From JARFPW01 sp035464655 (GTDB taxonomy: Bacteria; Gemmatimonadota; Gemmatimonadetes; Palauibacterales; Palauibacteraceae): a DNA stretch of 64,000 bases. Of the stretch, positions 57,218 to 64,000 are shown one piece after another; within the stretch, counting starts at the first letter, position 1, and each line of letters begins with the position of its first letter. A program made the position numbers and the translations under genes. The stretch lies in assembly GCA_035464655.1 (NCBI GenBank), contig DATHRZ010000009.1, positions 9,305 through 73,304 of the forward strand, in the 5' to 3' direction. The notes beneath the pieces are model-generated. The model was not told where the DNA came from and did no database searches. It was given only the letters and a program-made list of their open reading frames with translations.

Positions 57218-58149
57218 GCGGACGGCAGCTCGGTGGGATTTTCGGGATACTGGCGCTTCTGCTGGCGGCATGGTTCTTCGTGCGCGGGCGTGACGGCGGC
57301 GACCCCGCGGACGGTCTCGACCTCGGCGCGATGGTGGGCGGCGACGTCGCATACGTCCTCATCGATCCGCCGGACGCCGAACCCATCGAGCTCGTTCGGC
57401 GCTCGGGGGGCTGGACGGTCAACGGCTATCCGGCACTCGATTCCCTCGTAGACGCGACGCTCGCCCGCCTCGACACGCTGCCGCCGGGCCGCCTGATCGC
57501 GCGCAACCCGGCGAGCCACGAGCGCATGGGCCTCACCGCGAGCGCCGGCGTGCGTGTGCGCGTGGGGCCGGCCGGCGAGCCCGAGGCCGATTTCCTGGTC
57601 GGCGAGGCGGGCATCGACGGCCGGTTCGTACGCCTTCCCAACGCCGATGCCGCCTACGTCCTGCCCCGCGCGGCGCTGGATCCGCTCGCCGCACCGGAGG
57701 GCTCGTGGCGTGACTTCACGGTGATCCGCGCCGACACGGCGGCCCTCCGCCGAATCGTCATTCGTCAGGGCGGCGAGACCGCTGCCGAGCTCTCCCGGGC
57801 AGGCGGCGAGGGCGGCGGCTGGTCGGTCTACGGGGCGGCGGCGGACGGCGCGGCGGCGGACACCGCCGTCATGCGGGTCTATCTGGAAACGCTGGCCGAC
57901 CTGCAGGCGACCGGCTTCCCGGCCGACTCGTTCGTGTTCGCGGCCAACTTCGACGATCCGGTCGGTGTCGTGGAGCTGTACACCGGCGAGGATGCCGTCC
58001 CGGGGCCCGAGACGGCGCTGCTGTTCTCCACCGGACTCGACCACCCCGACGTGCTGGTCCGGCGCGCCGACGATCCGATCGTGTACGCGATCGAGCGTCC
58101 GGTCGCCAACCTGCTCACCTCGAGCGCCGAGCGGCTGCGGGGTCGCTGA
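57214..58149 (+). CDS. DUF4340-domain membrane-anchored protein
   Basis: An N-terminal helix (LGGIFGILALLLAAWFFV) and an extracytoplasmic region with beta-rich DUF4340 features (IELVRRSGGWTVNGYPALDS, FTVIRADTAALRRIVIR). It has 311 residues. It is regularly found next to GldA/GldFG ABC genes, as here. The start is GTG 57214-57216, overlapping the permease stop as GTGA. Probably an accessory of the transporter. It is convergent with fumC. Confidence 0.85.
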   Translation: MSGRQLGGIFGILALLLAAWFFVRGRDGGDPADGLDLGAMVGGDVAYVLIDPPDAEPIELVRRSGGWTVNGYPALDSLVDATLARLDTLPPGRLIARNPASHERMGLTASAGVRVRVGPAGEPEADFLVGEAGIDGRFVRLPNADAAYVLPRAALDPLAAPEGSWRDFTVIRADTAALRRIVIRQGGETAAELSRAGGEGGGWSVYGAAADGAAADTAVMRVYLETLADLQATGFPADSFVFAANFDDPVGVVELYTGEDAVPGPETALLFSTGLDHPDVLVRRADDPIVYAIERPVANLLTSSAERLRGR

Positions 58150-59556
58150 CTACAGGCCGCTTCCGGGCCGGGTCATCGCGTCGAAGTCGATGATCTCGTC
58201 GAGCTCTTCCGCCGACAGCAGGCCCATGTCGAGCACGACCTCGCGCAGGGTCCGATCTTCCTTCAGCGACCGCTTGGCGATCTCGGCCGCCGTGTCGTAG
58301 CCGAGTCGCGGCGCGAGCACTGTGGCGAGGGCGGCCGTCGACTCGGCGTTGCGCCGCAGCCTCTGCTCGTTCGCCTCGATCCCGACCACGCAGGCGTCGG
58401 CGAATACGCGGCTCCCGGTCGACAGGATCTCGATCGACTCGAGCAGGTTGTGCGCGATCACCGGGATCATGACGTTGAGCTCGAAATTGCCACGCTCTCC
58501 ACCGATCGTGATCGCCGTGTCGTTGCCGATCACCTGGGCCGCGACCATGGTCAGCATCTCGGACATCACGGGGTTGACCTTGCCCGGCATGATCGACGAG
58601 CCCGGCTGCAACTCGGGCAGCCGGATCTCGGCCAGCCCGGTTCGCGGACCGGACGCCAGCCAGCGGATGTCGTTGGCGATCTTCATCAGGCTGACGGCGA
58701 CGACTTTGAGCATCCCGCTCGCCTCGACGGCCGCGTCACGGGCCGACTGCGCTTCGAAGTGATCGTCGGCCTCGCGGAACTGCAGCCCGGTGAGATCGCC
58801 AATACGCCGCGCCATCCGGGCCCCGAACTCCGGATGCGTGTTGATTCCCGTCCCGACGGCCGTGCCGCCGATCGCCAGCTGGCGCAGACTTTCGCGCGTG
58901 CCGAGCATCCGCCGCATGCCGTGGTCGATCTGCGTCGCGTAGCCGCCGAACTCCTGCCCGAGCCGGATGGGCGTTGCGTCCTGCAGGTGGGTCCGCCCCG
59001 CCTTGGGAATCGCGTCGAACTCTTCGGCCTTCCCCGTGAGCGTCTCACGCAGGTGCTCGAGGGCCGGCAGCAGCTCCTGTTCGATAGCCGACAGGGCGGC
59101 CACGTGCAGCGCCGTGGGGATCACGTCGTTGCTCGACTGCCCCATGTTCACGTGGTCGTTGGGGTGGACGGGGTCCTTCGACCCGACTTCGCCGCCGAGC
59201 AGTTCGATGGCCCGGTTCGCCAGAACTTCGTTGGCGTTCATGTTGGTCGAGGTACCGGAACCGGTCTGGAAGATGTCGACGACGAAATGCTCGTCGAGAT
59301 CCCCCTCGCGCATCTCGTCGGCCGCCCGTCGAATCGCGTCGGCCAGCTCGTGCTCGAGCAGCCCGAGATCCTCGTTTACGTCCGCCGCCGCCCGCTTGAC
59401 CGTGCCGAGCGCGCGCAGGAAACCGCGGTCGAAGCGCAGCCGGCTGATCGGGAAGTTCGCGCGGGCCCGTTCGGTCTGGGCGCCGTACAGGCGATCGGCG
59501 GGAATCCGCACCTCTCCCATCGAATCGGACTCCACGCGCCACGACTCTCGGCTCAT
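58150..59556 (-). CDS. fumC: Class II fumarate hydratase
   Basis: Hydrates fumarate to malate in the TCA cycle. The superfamily signature GSSIMPGKVNP, the substrate loops GSGTSTNMNANEV and NDHVNMGQSSND, and the catalytic region GRTHLQDATP are present. It has 468 residues, as usual for the iron-free tetrameric class. ATG 59554-59556 lies 16 bases after the DUF192 gene, so the two are probably co-transcribed. Confidence 0.95.
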   Translation of the reverse strand: MSRESWRVESDSMGEVRIPADRLYGAQTERARANFPISRLRFDRGFLRALGTVKRAAADVNEDLGLLEHELADAIRRAADEMREGDLDEHFVVDIFQTGSGTSTNMNANEVLANRAIELLGGEVGSKDPVHPNDHVNMGQSSNDVIPTALHVAALSAIEQELLPALEHLRETLTGKAEEFDAIPKAGRTHLQDATPIRLGQEFGGYATQIDHGMRRMLGTRESLRQLAIGGTAVGTGINTHPEFGARMARRIGDLTGLQFREADDHFEAQSARDAAVEASGMLKVVAVSLMKIANDIRWLASGPRTGLAEIRLPELQPGSSIMPGKVNPVMSEMLTMVAAQVIGNDTAITIGGERGNFELNVMIPVIAHNLLESIEILSTGSRVFADACVVGIEANEQRLRRNAESTAALATVLAPRLGYDTAAEIAKRSLKEDRTLREVVLDMGLLSAEELDEIIDFDAMTRPGSGL

Positions 59557-59572
59557 CGTGCCGGTCTCCGTC

Positions 59573-60100
59573 TCAGAAGCCGATCCGGGCGCCCGGCTCG
59601 ACGCCGTTCGCCTCGAACCAGCCGGCTTCCATTTCGAGGGCATACATCGCGGGTCGACTCGACACGGTGTTCTCGTCGTCGTTCGGTTGCATCGTCTCGA
59701 TGTTGACGATCGTGCCCGCGCGATCGATGAAAGCGATATCGAGGGCCAGCGGCGTGTTGCGCATCCAGAACGAGAGATCCCGCTCCTCCGGATAGACGAA
59801 CAGCATGCCGTGGTTCTCGGGAAGTGAGTCGCGCTCCATCAACCCGCGTTCCCGCAGGGCCGGGGTATCGGCGATCTCGGCCGTGACCGTCACGCCGCCG
59901 ACGTCGAGCTCGGTCGTCCGCACGACGCCACCGTTGCCGGGCCTCGGCGCGCCGTCGGCCCCCGGGCCGGACTGCTCGGTCTGCAGCACGGACGGGGGCG
60001 CCTCCTGTGCGGCCTCGCCGGCCTCGTCGCACGCGCCGACCGCGACCGCCGCCACCGCGATCAGCAGAAGTCTCCGGAGATTCCGTCTTGCCGTCATCAT
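59573..60100 (-). CDS. DUF192 lipoprotein
   Basis: A lipoprotein signal (two starting Met, RRNLRRLLLIAVAAVAVGAC) precedes a Gly/Pro-rich linker and the DUF192 fold (ADTPALRERGLMERDSLPEN, MLFVYPEERDLSFWMRNTPL, ALEMEAGWFEANGV). It has 175 residues. DUF192 proteins are small beta proteins of unknown role. The start may be ATG 60098-60100 or the next codon. Confidence 0.85.
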   Translation of the reverse strand: MMTARRNLRRLLLIAVAAVAVGACDEAGEAAQEAPPSVLQTEQSGPGADGAPRPGNGGVVRTTELDVGGVTVTAEIADTPALRERGLMERDSLPENHGMLFVYPEERDLSFWMRNTPLALDIAFIDRAGTIVNIETMQPNDDENTVSSRPAMYALEMEAGWFEANGVEPGARIGF

Positions 60101-60257
60101 GTCATCCGTGTCAGTGCGTTGGCTGGATACAGGCTCAGGCACGGCGCGCCACCGGCCCGGTTTCCCAAGATGGGGCTGCGGCTACCGCCCGCAAGCGGCG
60201 ATACCCGCACAACCGGGCGTCGGTCCCGACGTTGAGCGGCGGCGGGCAGGCGGATAG

Positions 60258-60277
60258 ATTCTCACCTCGTTGAGAAT
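60258..60277. promoter_or_regulatory. Candidate Fur operator
   Basis: ATTCTCA-CCTCGT-TGAGAAT is a perfect 7-6-7 inverted repeat 39 bases before the fur ATG. The GAGAAT half-site is similar to the GATAAT hexamer of Fur boxes, so autoregulation by the adjacent Fur-family protein is plausible. Confidence 0.5.
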
Positions 60278-60315
60278 ACGCCAGCGCGAGCTTTCGCCCA
60301 ACCTCGAACGACTTC

Positions 60316-60789
60316 ATGAGCAGTACCTCGAGCATCGTACCCACACGCCCACCGCTGGGATGCGCCGCGGTGATGATGGAGGTCTTGCGCGGCGAGTTGC
60401 GCGAGCGCGAGCTGCCGTTCACCCAGCAGCGCGAGTCGGTAGCCCGTGTGCTGTTCGAATCGACGCGGCACCTGTCCGCCGACGAAGTGGCCGAAGAGTT
60501 GCGCCGCCGCGGCGAGCAGATCGGCAAGGCGACAGTCTACCGCAGCCTCGCCCTGCTCGTGGAACTCGGACTTGCGACGGAGCACGATTTCGACGAGGGG
60601 TTCCGCCGCTACCAGATGCAGATCGGCGCCGCGCAGTACGACCACATGATCTGCACTTCTTGCGGCAACGTCACGCAGTTCCGCCATCCGGCGCTCAGCC
60701 GGACACTCGACGAGGTAGCGCGCGACGCCGGCTTCTCGGCCATCACCCGGCAGATCAAGATGTTCGGTACCTGTCGGGACTGCGCGTGA
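60316..60789 (+). CDS. Fur-family metal-responsive repressor
   Basis: A winged helix (FTQQRESVARVLFESTRHLSADEVAEEL; IGKATVYRSLALLVELGL) and a dimerisation domain with zinc pairs CTSCG and CRDC. The regulatory site region DHMICTSCGNV has the usual H. It has 157 residues. Iron (Fur), zinc (Zur) and peroxide (PerR) types cannot be told apart from sequence alone. ATG 60316 is used here; ATG 60373 would trim 19 residues of weak similarity. pyrE starts 4 bases after the stop. Confidence 0.85.
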   Translation: MSSTSSIVPTRPPLGCAAVMMEVLRGELRERELPFTQQRESVARVLFESTRHLSADEVAEELRRRGEQIGKATVYRSLALLVELGLATEHDFDEGFRRYQMQIGAAQYDHMICTSCGNVTQFRHPALSRTLDEVARDAGFSAITRQIKMFGTCRDCA

Positions 60790-60793
60790 GCGG

Positions 60794-61360
60794 GTGAGCG
60801 CGCGCGCCCGGCTGCTCGACCTGTTCGTCGAGCGGTCCTTTCGACTCGGAGACTTCACGCTCGCTTCCGGACGGAAGAGCGATTTCTACATCGACTGCCG
60901 CACGACCACGATGCACGCCGAGGGACAGGATCTGCTCGGCAAGGTCGGTTGCGACACGCTGGAGGAGGTGGGGTGGGAGCCCGATCTGGTCGGAGGGCTC
61001 ACCATGGGCGCCGACCCCATCGCCTATGCGATCGCCGGGGAGAGCTTCCGGCGTGGACGGCCGATCCATGCCTTTTCGGTGCGCAAGCGCGCCAAGCGGC
61101 ACGGCTCCGGACGCCGCATCGAGGGCTGCTTCGAGTCCGGGGCGCGCGTCGTCGTCGTCGAGGACGTGATTACCACGGGCGGCTCGGCGCTCCAGGCCTG
61201 CGAAGCGCTGCGGGCCGAGCAAGCGTCGATCGTCGGTGTCCTCGCGGCCGTCGACCGCCAGGAGGGCGGCGCCGAGGCCATCCGGGCGGCGGGCCTCGAC
61301 GTGATCTCGCTGTTCGGCGTCGACGAGTTGCGCGCCCGCATCGTCGAGCGGGCGGGCTGA
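60794..61360 (+). CDS. pyrE: Orotate phosphoribosyltransferase
   Basis: Makes OMP from orotate and PRPP in pyrimidine synthesis. The PRPP-binding motif is VVVVEDVITTGGSAL, with the flexible-loop sequence RKRAKRHGSG and the N-terminal FTLASGRKSDFYID. It has 188 residues. The start is GTG 60794, four bases after the fur-family stop, so the two genes are probably co-transcribed, an unusual pairing. Confidence 0.92.
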   Translation: MSARARLLDLFVERSFRLGDFTLASGRKSDFYIDCRTTTMHAEGQDLLGKVGCDTLEEVGWEPDLVGGLTMGADPIAYAIAGESFRRGRPIHAFSVRKRAKRHGSGRRIEGCFESGARVVVVEDVITTGGSALQACEALRAEQASIVGVLAAVDRQEGGAEAIRAAGLDVISLFGVDELRARIVERAG

Positions 61361-61398
61361 CCGCCGGCTACCCTTCCCCCTGTTCAGAGACATTCCGC

Positions 61399-62310
61399 AT
61401 GCTCCGACGGACACTTCTGTGGATGAGCGAACGAGACGACCTGCGGGACGTGTTGTTCCGGCTTCCGTTCGCGCGAGCTGCCGCCACGAAGTTCGTGGCC
61501 GGCGAGACGCACGACGTCGCGCTCCGGACGGCCGCCGAGCTCAACCGGGCGGGCTTCCGGGTAACGCTCGACCTGCTGGGCGAGAGCGTCGGCGACCGGT
61601 CCGAAGCCGAAGCGGCGGCCGACGAGTACGCGCGCAGCCTCGATCTGATCGAAGCGAGCGAAGCGAGCACGACGATTTCCCTCAAGCTCACCCAGCTCGG
61701 CCTCGACATCGACACCGACTTCTGCTACGCGAACGTCGAGCGCATCGTCGCGCACGCCGCACGGCTCGACAACTTCGTTCGGATCGACATGGAGGGCTCG
61801 GCATACACCCAGCGCACGCTCGACATCTTCTATCGGGCATTCGAACGGCATCGTAACGTCGGGATCGTCATCCAGTCGTACCTGAAGCGCAGCGCTGCCG
61901 ACATCGACCGCCTAGTCGAGCTTTCGGCACCCGTTCGGCTGTGCAAGGGCGCGTACAACGAGCCGGCCTCCGTCGCGTTCCAGGACAGGGCCGAGGTCGA
62001 CGCCAGCTTCGTACGGCTCATGAAGGTGCTGCTCGACGGCGGCGCGCCCACCGCGATCGCCACGCACGACGAGCGGATGATCGAGGCCAGCCTGGCGCAT
62101 ATCGAAGCGAACGGAATCGCGCGGGAGGCGTATGAACTGCAGATGCTGTATGGTGTGCGGCGAGAGCTGCAGGAGTCGCTGACGGCCGACGGCTGGCCCA
62201 TGCGGATCTACCTCCCGTACGGCTCGCAGTGGTATTCGTATTTCATGCGGCGCATGGCCGAGCGTCCGGCCAACCTGTGGTTTGCCGTGCGGGCGATGCT
62301 GGGCCGCTGA
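61399..62310 (+). CDS. Proline dehydrogenase
   Basis: Monofunctional FAD enzyme oxidising proline to pyrroline-5-carboxylate. TIM-barrel motifs include TISLKLTQLGLDID, VRIDMEGSAYT, VIQSYLKRSAAD, LCKGAYNEP, IATHDERM and YELQMLYGVRREL; the C-terminal YLPYGSQWYSYFMRR carries the substrate Arg pair. It has 303 residues, like the short PRODH of Thermus and Gram-positives. ATG 61399 is preceded by CAGAGACA; no P5C dehydrogenase is adjacent. Confidence 0.92.
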   Translation: MLRRTLLWMSERDDLRDVLFRLPFARAAATKFVAGETHDVALRTAAELNRAGFRVTLDLLGESVGDRSEAEAAADEYARSLDLIEASEASTTISLKLTQLGLDIDTDFCYANVERIVAHAARLDNFVRIDMEGSAYTQRTLDIFYRAFERHRNVGIVIQSYLKRSAADIDRLVELSAPVRLCKGAYNEPASVAFQDRAEVDASFVRLMKVLLDGGAPTAIATHDERMIEASLAHIEANGIAREAYELQMLYGVRRELQESLTADGWPMRIYLPYGSQWYSYFMRRMAERPANLWFAVRAMLGR

Positions 62311-62334
62311 CGACCATAACGAAAGCACAGTCAC

Positions 62335-62910
62335 GTGATCAACTTTACGGACACCGCGAGGCGCCACGTCGTCTCGTATCTCGAGCAGGAAGACGAGGAG
62401 CTGGCGGTTCGCATCGAGGTGCTCGACTCCAGCCCCCTCGCGCCGCGTTACGACCTCGCGCTGATCACCGACGCGGAGCGCGCGCCGGAGGACCGGACGT
62501 TCGACGTGGACGGATTCCGGGTCGTCGTGCCCGCCGACAGCGCCGCCCTGCTCGACGGCGCCACCGTCGACTGGGTGGAATCGATGGCGGGGAGCGGGTT
62601 CAAGGTCGACAGCCCGAACCTGCGACCCGTCGGCGCCGAGGCCCCGACGGGCGACCTCGCCGATCGGGTGCGCCAGGTGATCGACACGCAGATCAACCCG
62701 TCGATCGCAGCGCACGGCGGCTCCGTCAGCCTGGTCGACGTCCGCGACACCGTCGTCTACCTGAAGATGAGCGGCGGTTGCCAGGGCTGTGGGATGGCGT
62801 CCGTGACCCTGTCACAGGGAATCCGGCGCATCCTCGGCGAGGCGATCCCCGAGATCACCGACATCCAGGACGTCACGAACCACGGGGCCGGCGCCAACCC
62901 GTACTACTAG
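62335..62910 (+). CDS. nfuA: NfuA-type Fe-S cluster carrier
   Basis: The N-terminal half is a degenerate A-type (IscA-like) domain that lacks the three Cys, as in NfuA; the C-terminal half is a NifU-like domain with INPSIAAHGGSVSLVDV and the cluster-binding GGCQGCGMA (CxxC). It has 191 residues. It delivers [4Fe-4S] clusters. The start is GTG 62335, 24 bases after the proline dehydrogenase stop. Confidence 0.9.
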   Translation: MINFTDTARRHVVSYLEQEDEELAVRIEVLDSSPLAPRYDLALITDAERAPEDRTFDVDGFRVVVPADSAALLDGATVDWVESMAGSGFKVDSPNLRPVGAEAPTGDLADRVRQVIDTQINPSIAAHGGSVSLVDVRDTVVYLKMSGGCQGCGMASVTLSQGIRRILGEAIPEITDIQDVTNHGAGANPYY

Positions 62911-62928
62911 CACTGGAACGCTGGAGGG

Positions 62929-64000
62929 CTAGAACGCCGGAACCAGGTTGAACTGCCAGTACCAGCCCTTGAGCGGCCGATGGTTCGGGTGCACGTAGTC
63001 GAGCTCGACGATGAACAGGCCGAGCAGGTTGAGCCGCGCCGCGATCCCATGGCTCGTCACCACCTGTCGCTCGCCCCCGAACAACTCGCTGTCGGTATCC
63101 TGGGTCCACGCCGTTCCGGCGTCGAAGAACACCGCCAGGTCGAGGGGCGGGATTCCCGGTGACTCGATGATCCCGAAGTAGCCGAGCAGCGGTACCCGCA
63201 TCTCCAGGTTGGCCAGCGCCAGTCGGCTGCCGAACAACTGATCGAACGCCGGGCAGGCGCCGGTCTCGTCGAACGCCTCGCCGCACTCTTCGAAGCCGAA
63301 CGATCCGTCGTTGTAACCCCGGATGAGGCTCCCGAATCCGAGGTAGAGGTCGTTGAGGCGCGGATCCTCGGCGTCGGAACCGTAGCGTCCGAAGTGCAGC
63401 ACCCGTCCCGCGAAGGTCACGGGCTCGAACGGCATCACGTACTTGCGGAAGTCGGCGAGCACGTTGTTGTAGGTCAGGCTCCCCAGCCGGGGCGAGAGCT
63501 CGATCCGGTAGCGCTGCCCGAGAATCGGCCCCGTGCCGCCGAACAGCGAATTGTCGTACACGAGGGCCGTCGAGCCGATGCCCAGATTCAGCGACTCCGG
63601 GGCATCGAGGTCTTCGCTCTCCTCCGCGAGAAGCTGGCCCGTGACCGGATCGAAGATTCGCGTGCGCTCCTCGAACGCGAACTCGATGTTCTGATAGCCT
63701 CCGAGTACCTCCCAGCGCAACGCCCGGCTGAACGGATAGCTCACGCCGGCCGTGAGCTGCCGGCTGATCTGCCACTGGAGCAGCTCTCGCTGCTCGAGCA
63801 GGTCGGGCTGCGGCGGGTATCGCCGGGTCGCGATCCTGCGGGTCACATAGGGGATCTGGCCGCCTTCGACGCTCCAGTTCCAGCGCGTGCGGCGGTTCTC
63901 GTAGCCCGCCAGCACCGTCGACGACCGAAGGAGACTCCCGTTGCCGGTGTTGATGTTGGCGATCGTGCTCAGATTGCGATTCCCGAGCATGTCGCTGAAG
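62929..64000 (-). CDS. Outer-membrane beta-barrel (Omp85/BamA-like C-terminal), 5' end cut
   Basis: The visible 357 residues are the C-terminal end of a larger protein that continues beyond the right edge, reading FSDMLGNRNLS at the boundary. Alternating strands, LIRGYNDGSFGFE (an RGY-type motif of the surface antigen/BamA barrel), LANLEMRVPLLGYFG, LAVFFDAGTAW and a final aromatic strand ending in F fit the Omp85/surface-antigen barrel. In related bacteria the same end follows TolB-like PD40 propeller repeats, which may be the missing N-terminus (inference). Confidence 0.82.
   Translation of the reverse strand, partial: FSDMLGNRNLSTIANINTGNGSLLRSSTVLAGYENRRTRWNWSVEGGQIPYVTRRIATRRYPPQPDLLEQRELLQWQISRQLTAGVSYPFSRALRWEVLGGYQNIEFAFEERTRIFDPVTGQLLAEESEDLDAPESLNLGIGSTALVYDNSLFGGTGPILGQRYRIELSPRLGSLTYNNVLADFRKYVMPFEPVTFAGRVLHFGRYGSDAEDPRLNDLYLGFGSLIRGYNDGSFGFEECGEAFDETGACPAFDQLFGSRLALANLEMRVPLLGYFGIIESPGIPPLDLAVFFDAGTAWTQDTDSELFGGERQVVTSHGIAARLNLLGLFIVELDYVHPNHRPLKGWYWQFNLVPAF

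Noticed and set aside
54479..57352. Long minus-strand open frame opposite the GldFG fusion gene
   Set aside because: Same antisense artefact; Arg/Gln/His-rich and without motifs.

Overview
The window is about 68% G+C, almost fully coding, and reads as a chromosomal segment of a diderm, respiratory bacterium. A KDO transferase, lipoproteins, outer-membrane barrels, a complete System I cytochrome c maturation operon and b6f-like cytochrome b / Rieske genes point to a Gram-negative outer membrane. The short primary-like sigma factor, the VKOR/DsbA pair, the archaeal-type phosphoglycerate mutase and the gene style suggest Gemmatimonadota or a close relative; this is an inference from protein character, not a computed placement. 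No rRNA, tRNA, CRISPR array or insertion sequence was seen.

Layout. 1-5.1 kb: a truncated coiled-coil protein, a copper P-type ATPase, a zinc-ribbon membrane protein and apgM. 5.2-11.5 kb: a lipoprotein gene followed by ccmABCDEFGH, nearly every junction overlapping. 11.6-12.5 kb: a sigma-70 gene with its own promoter. 12.5-20.3 kb (minus strand): VKOR, DsbA-like, a tail-anchored unknown, HAD phosphatase, class I amidotransferase, threonine dehydratase and gyrA. 20.4-24.4 kb: a glycosyltransferase fused to a Rossmann domain, and uvrA. 24.8-33.5 kb (mostly plus): ABC exporter, GntR regulator with a palindromic operator, waaA, a metallopeptidase, and the uspA-yggX-MATE operon. 33.6-41 kb: leuS, a V4R-like protein, a TIM-barrel isomerase, a CDF transporter and acs.

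41-52.1 kb is the most unusual region: an operon read leftwards from a near-consensus promoter. It encodes a 9-haem lipoprotein, a 20-haem NapC-like membrane cytochrome, a 9-haem membrane-anchored cytochrome, a Rieske protein, a fused cytochrome b, a 9-haem periplasmic cytochrome, an outer-membrane barrel and a 16-haem cytochrome whose last three haem sites lie in the +1 frame behind CCC TGA. This looks like a quinol-oxidising complex wired by 60 or more c-type haems to an outer-membrane conduit. The ccm operon at 5.7-11.5 kb would supply the haem attachment, and DsbA/VKOR with CcmG/CcmH the thiol chemistry.

52.2-64 kb: queE with a sialidase-like propeller, a Gld-type ABC system (ATPase, GldF-GldG fusion, DUF4340), fumC, a DUF192 lipoprotein, fur with a candidate operator, pyrE, proline dehydrogenase, an Nfu-type Fe-S carrier and a truncated outer-membrane barrel gene running off the right edge.
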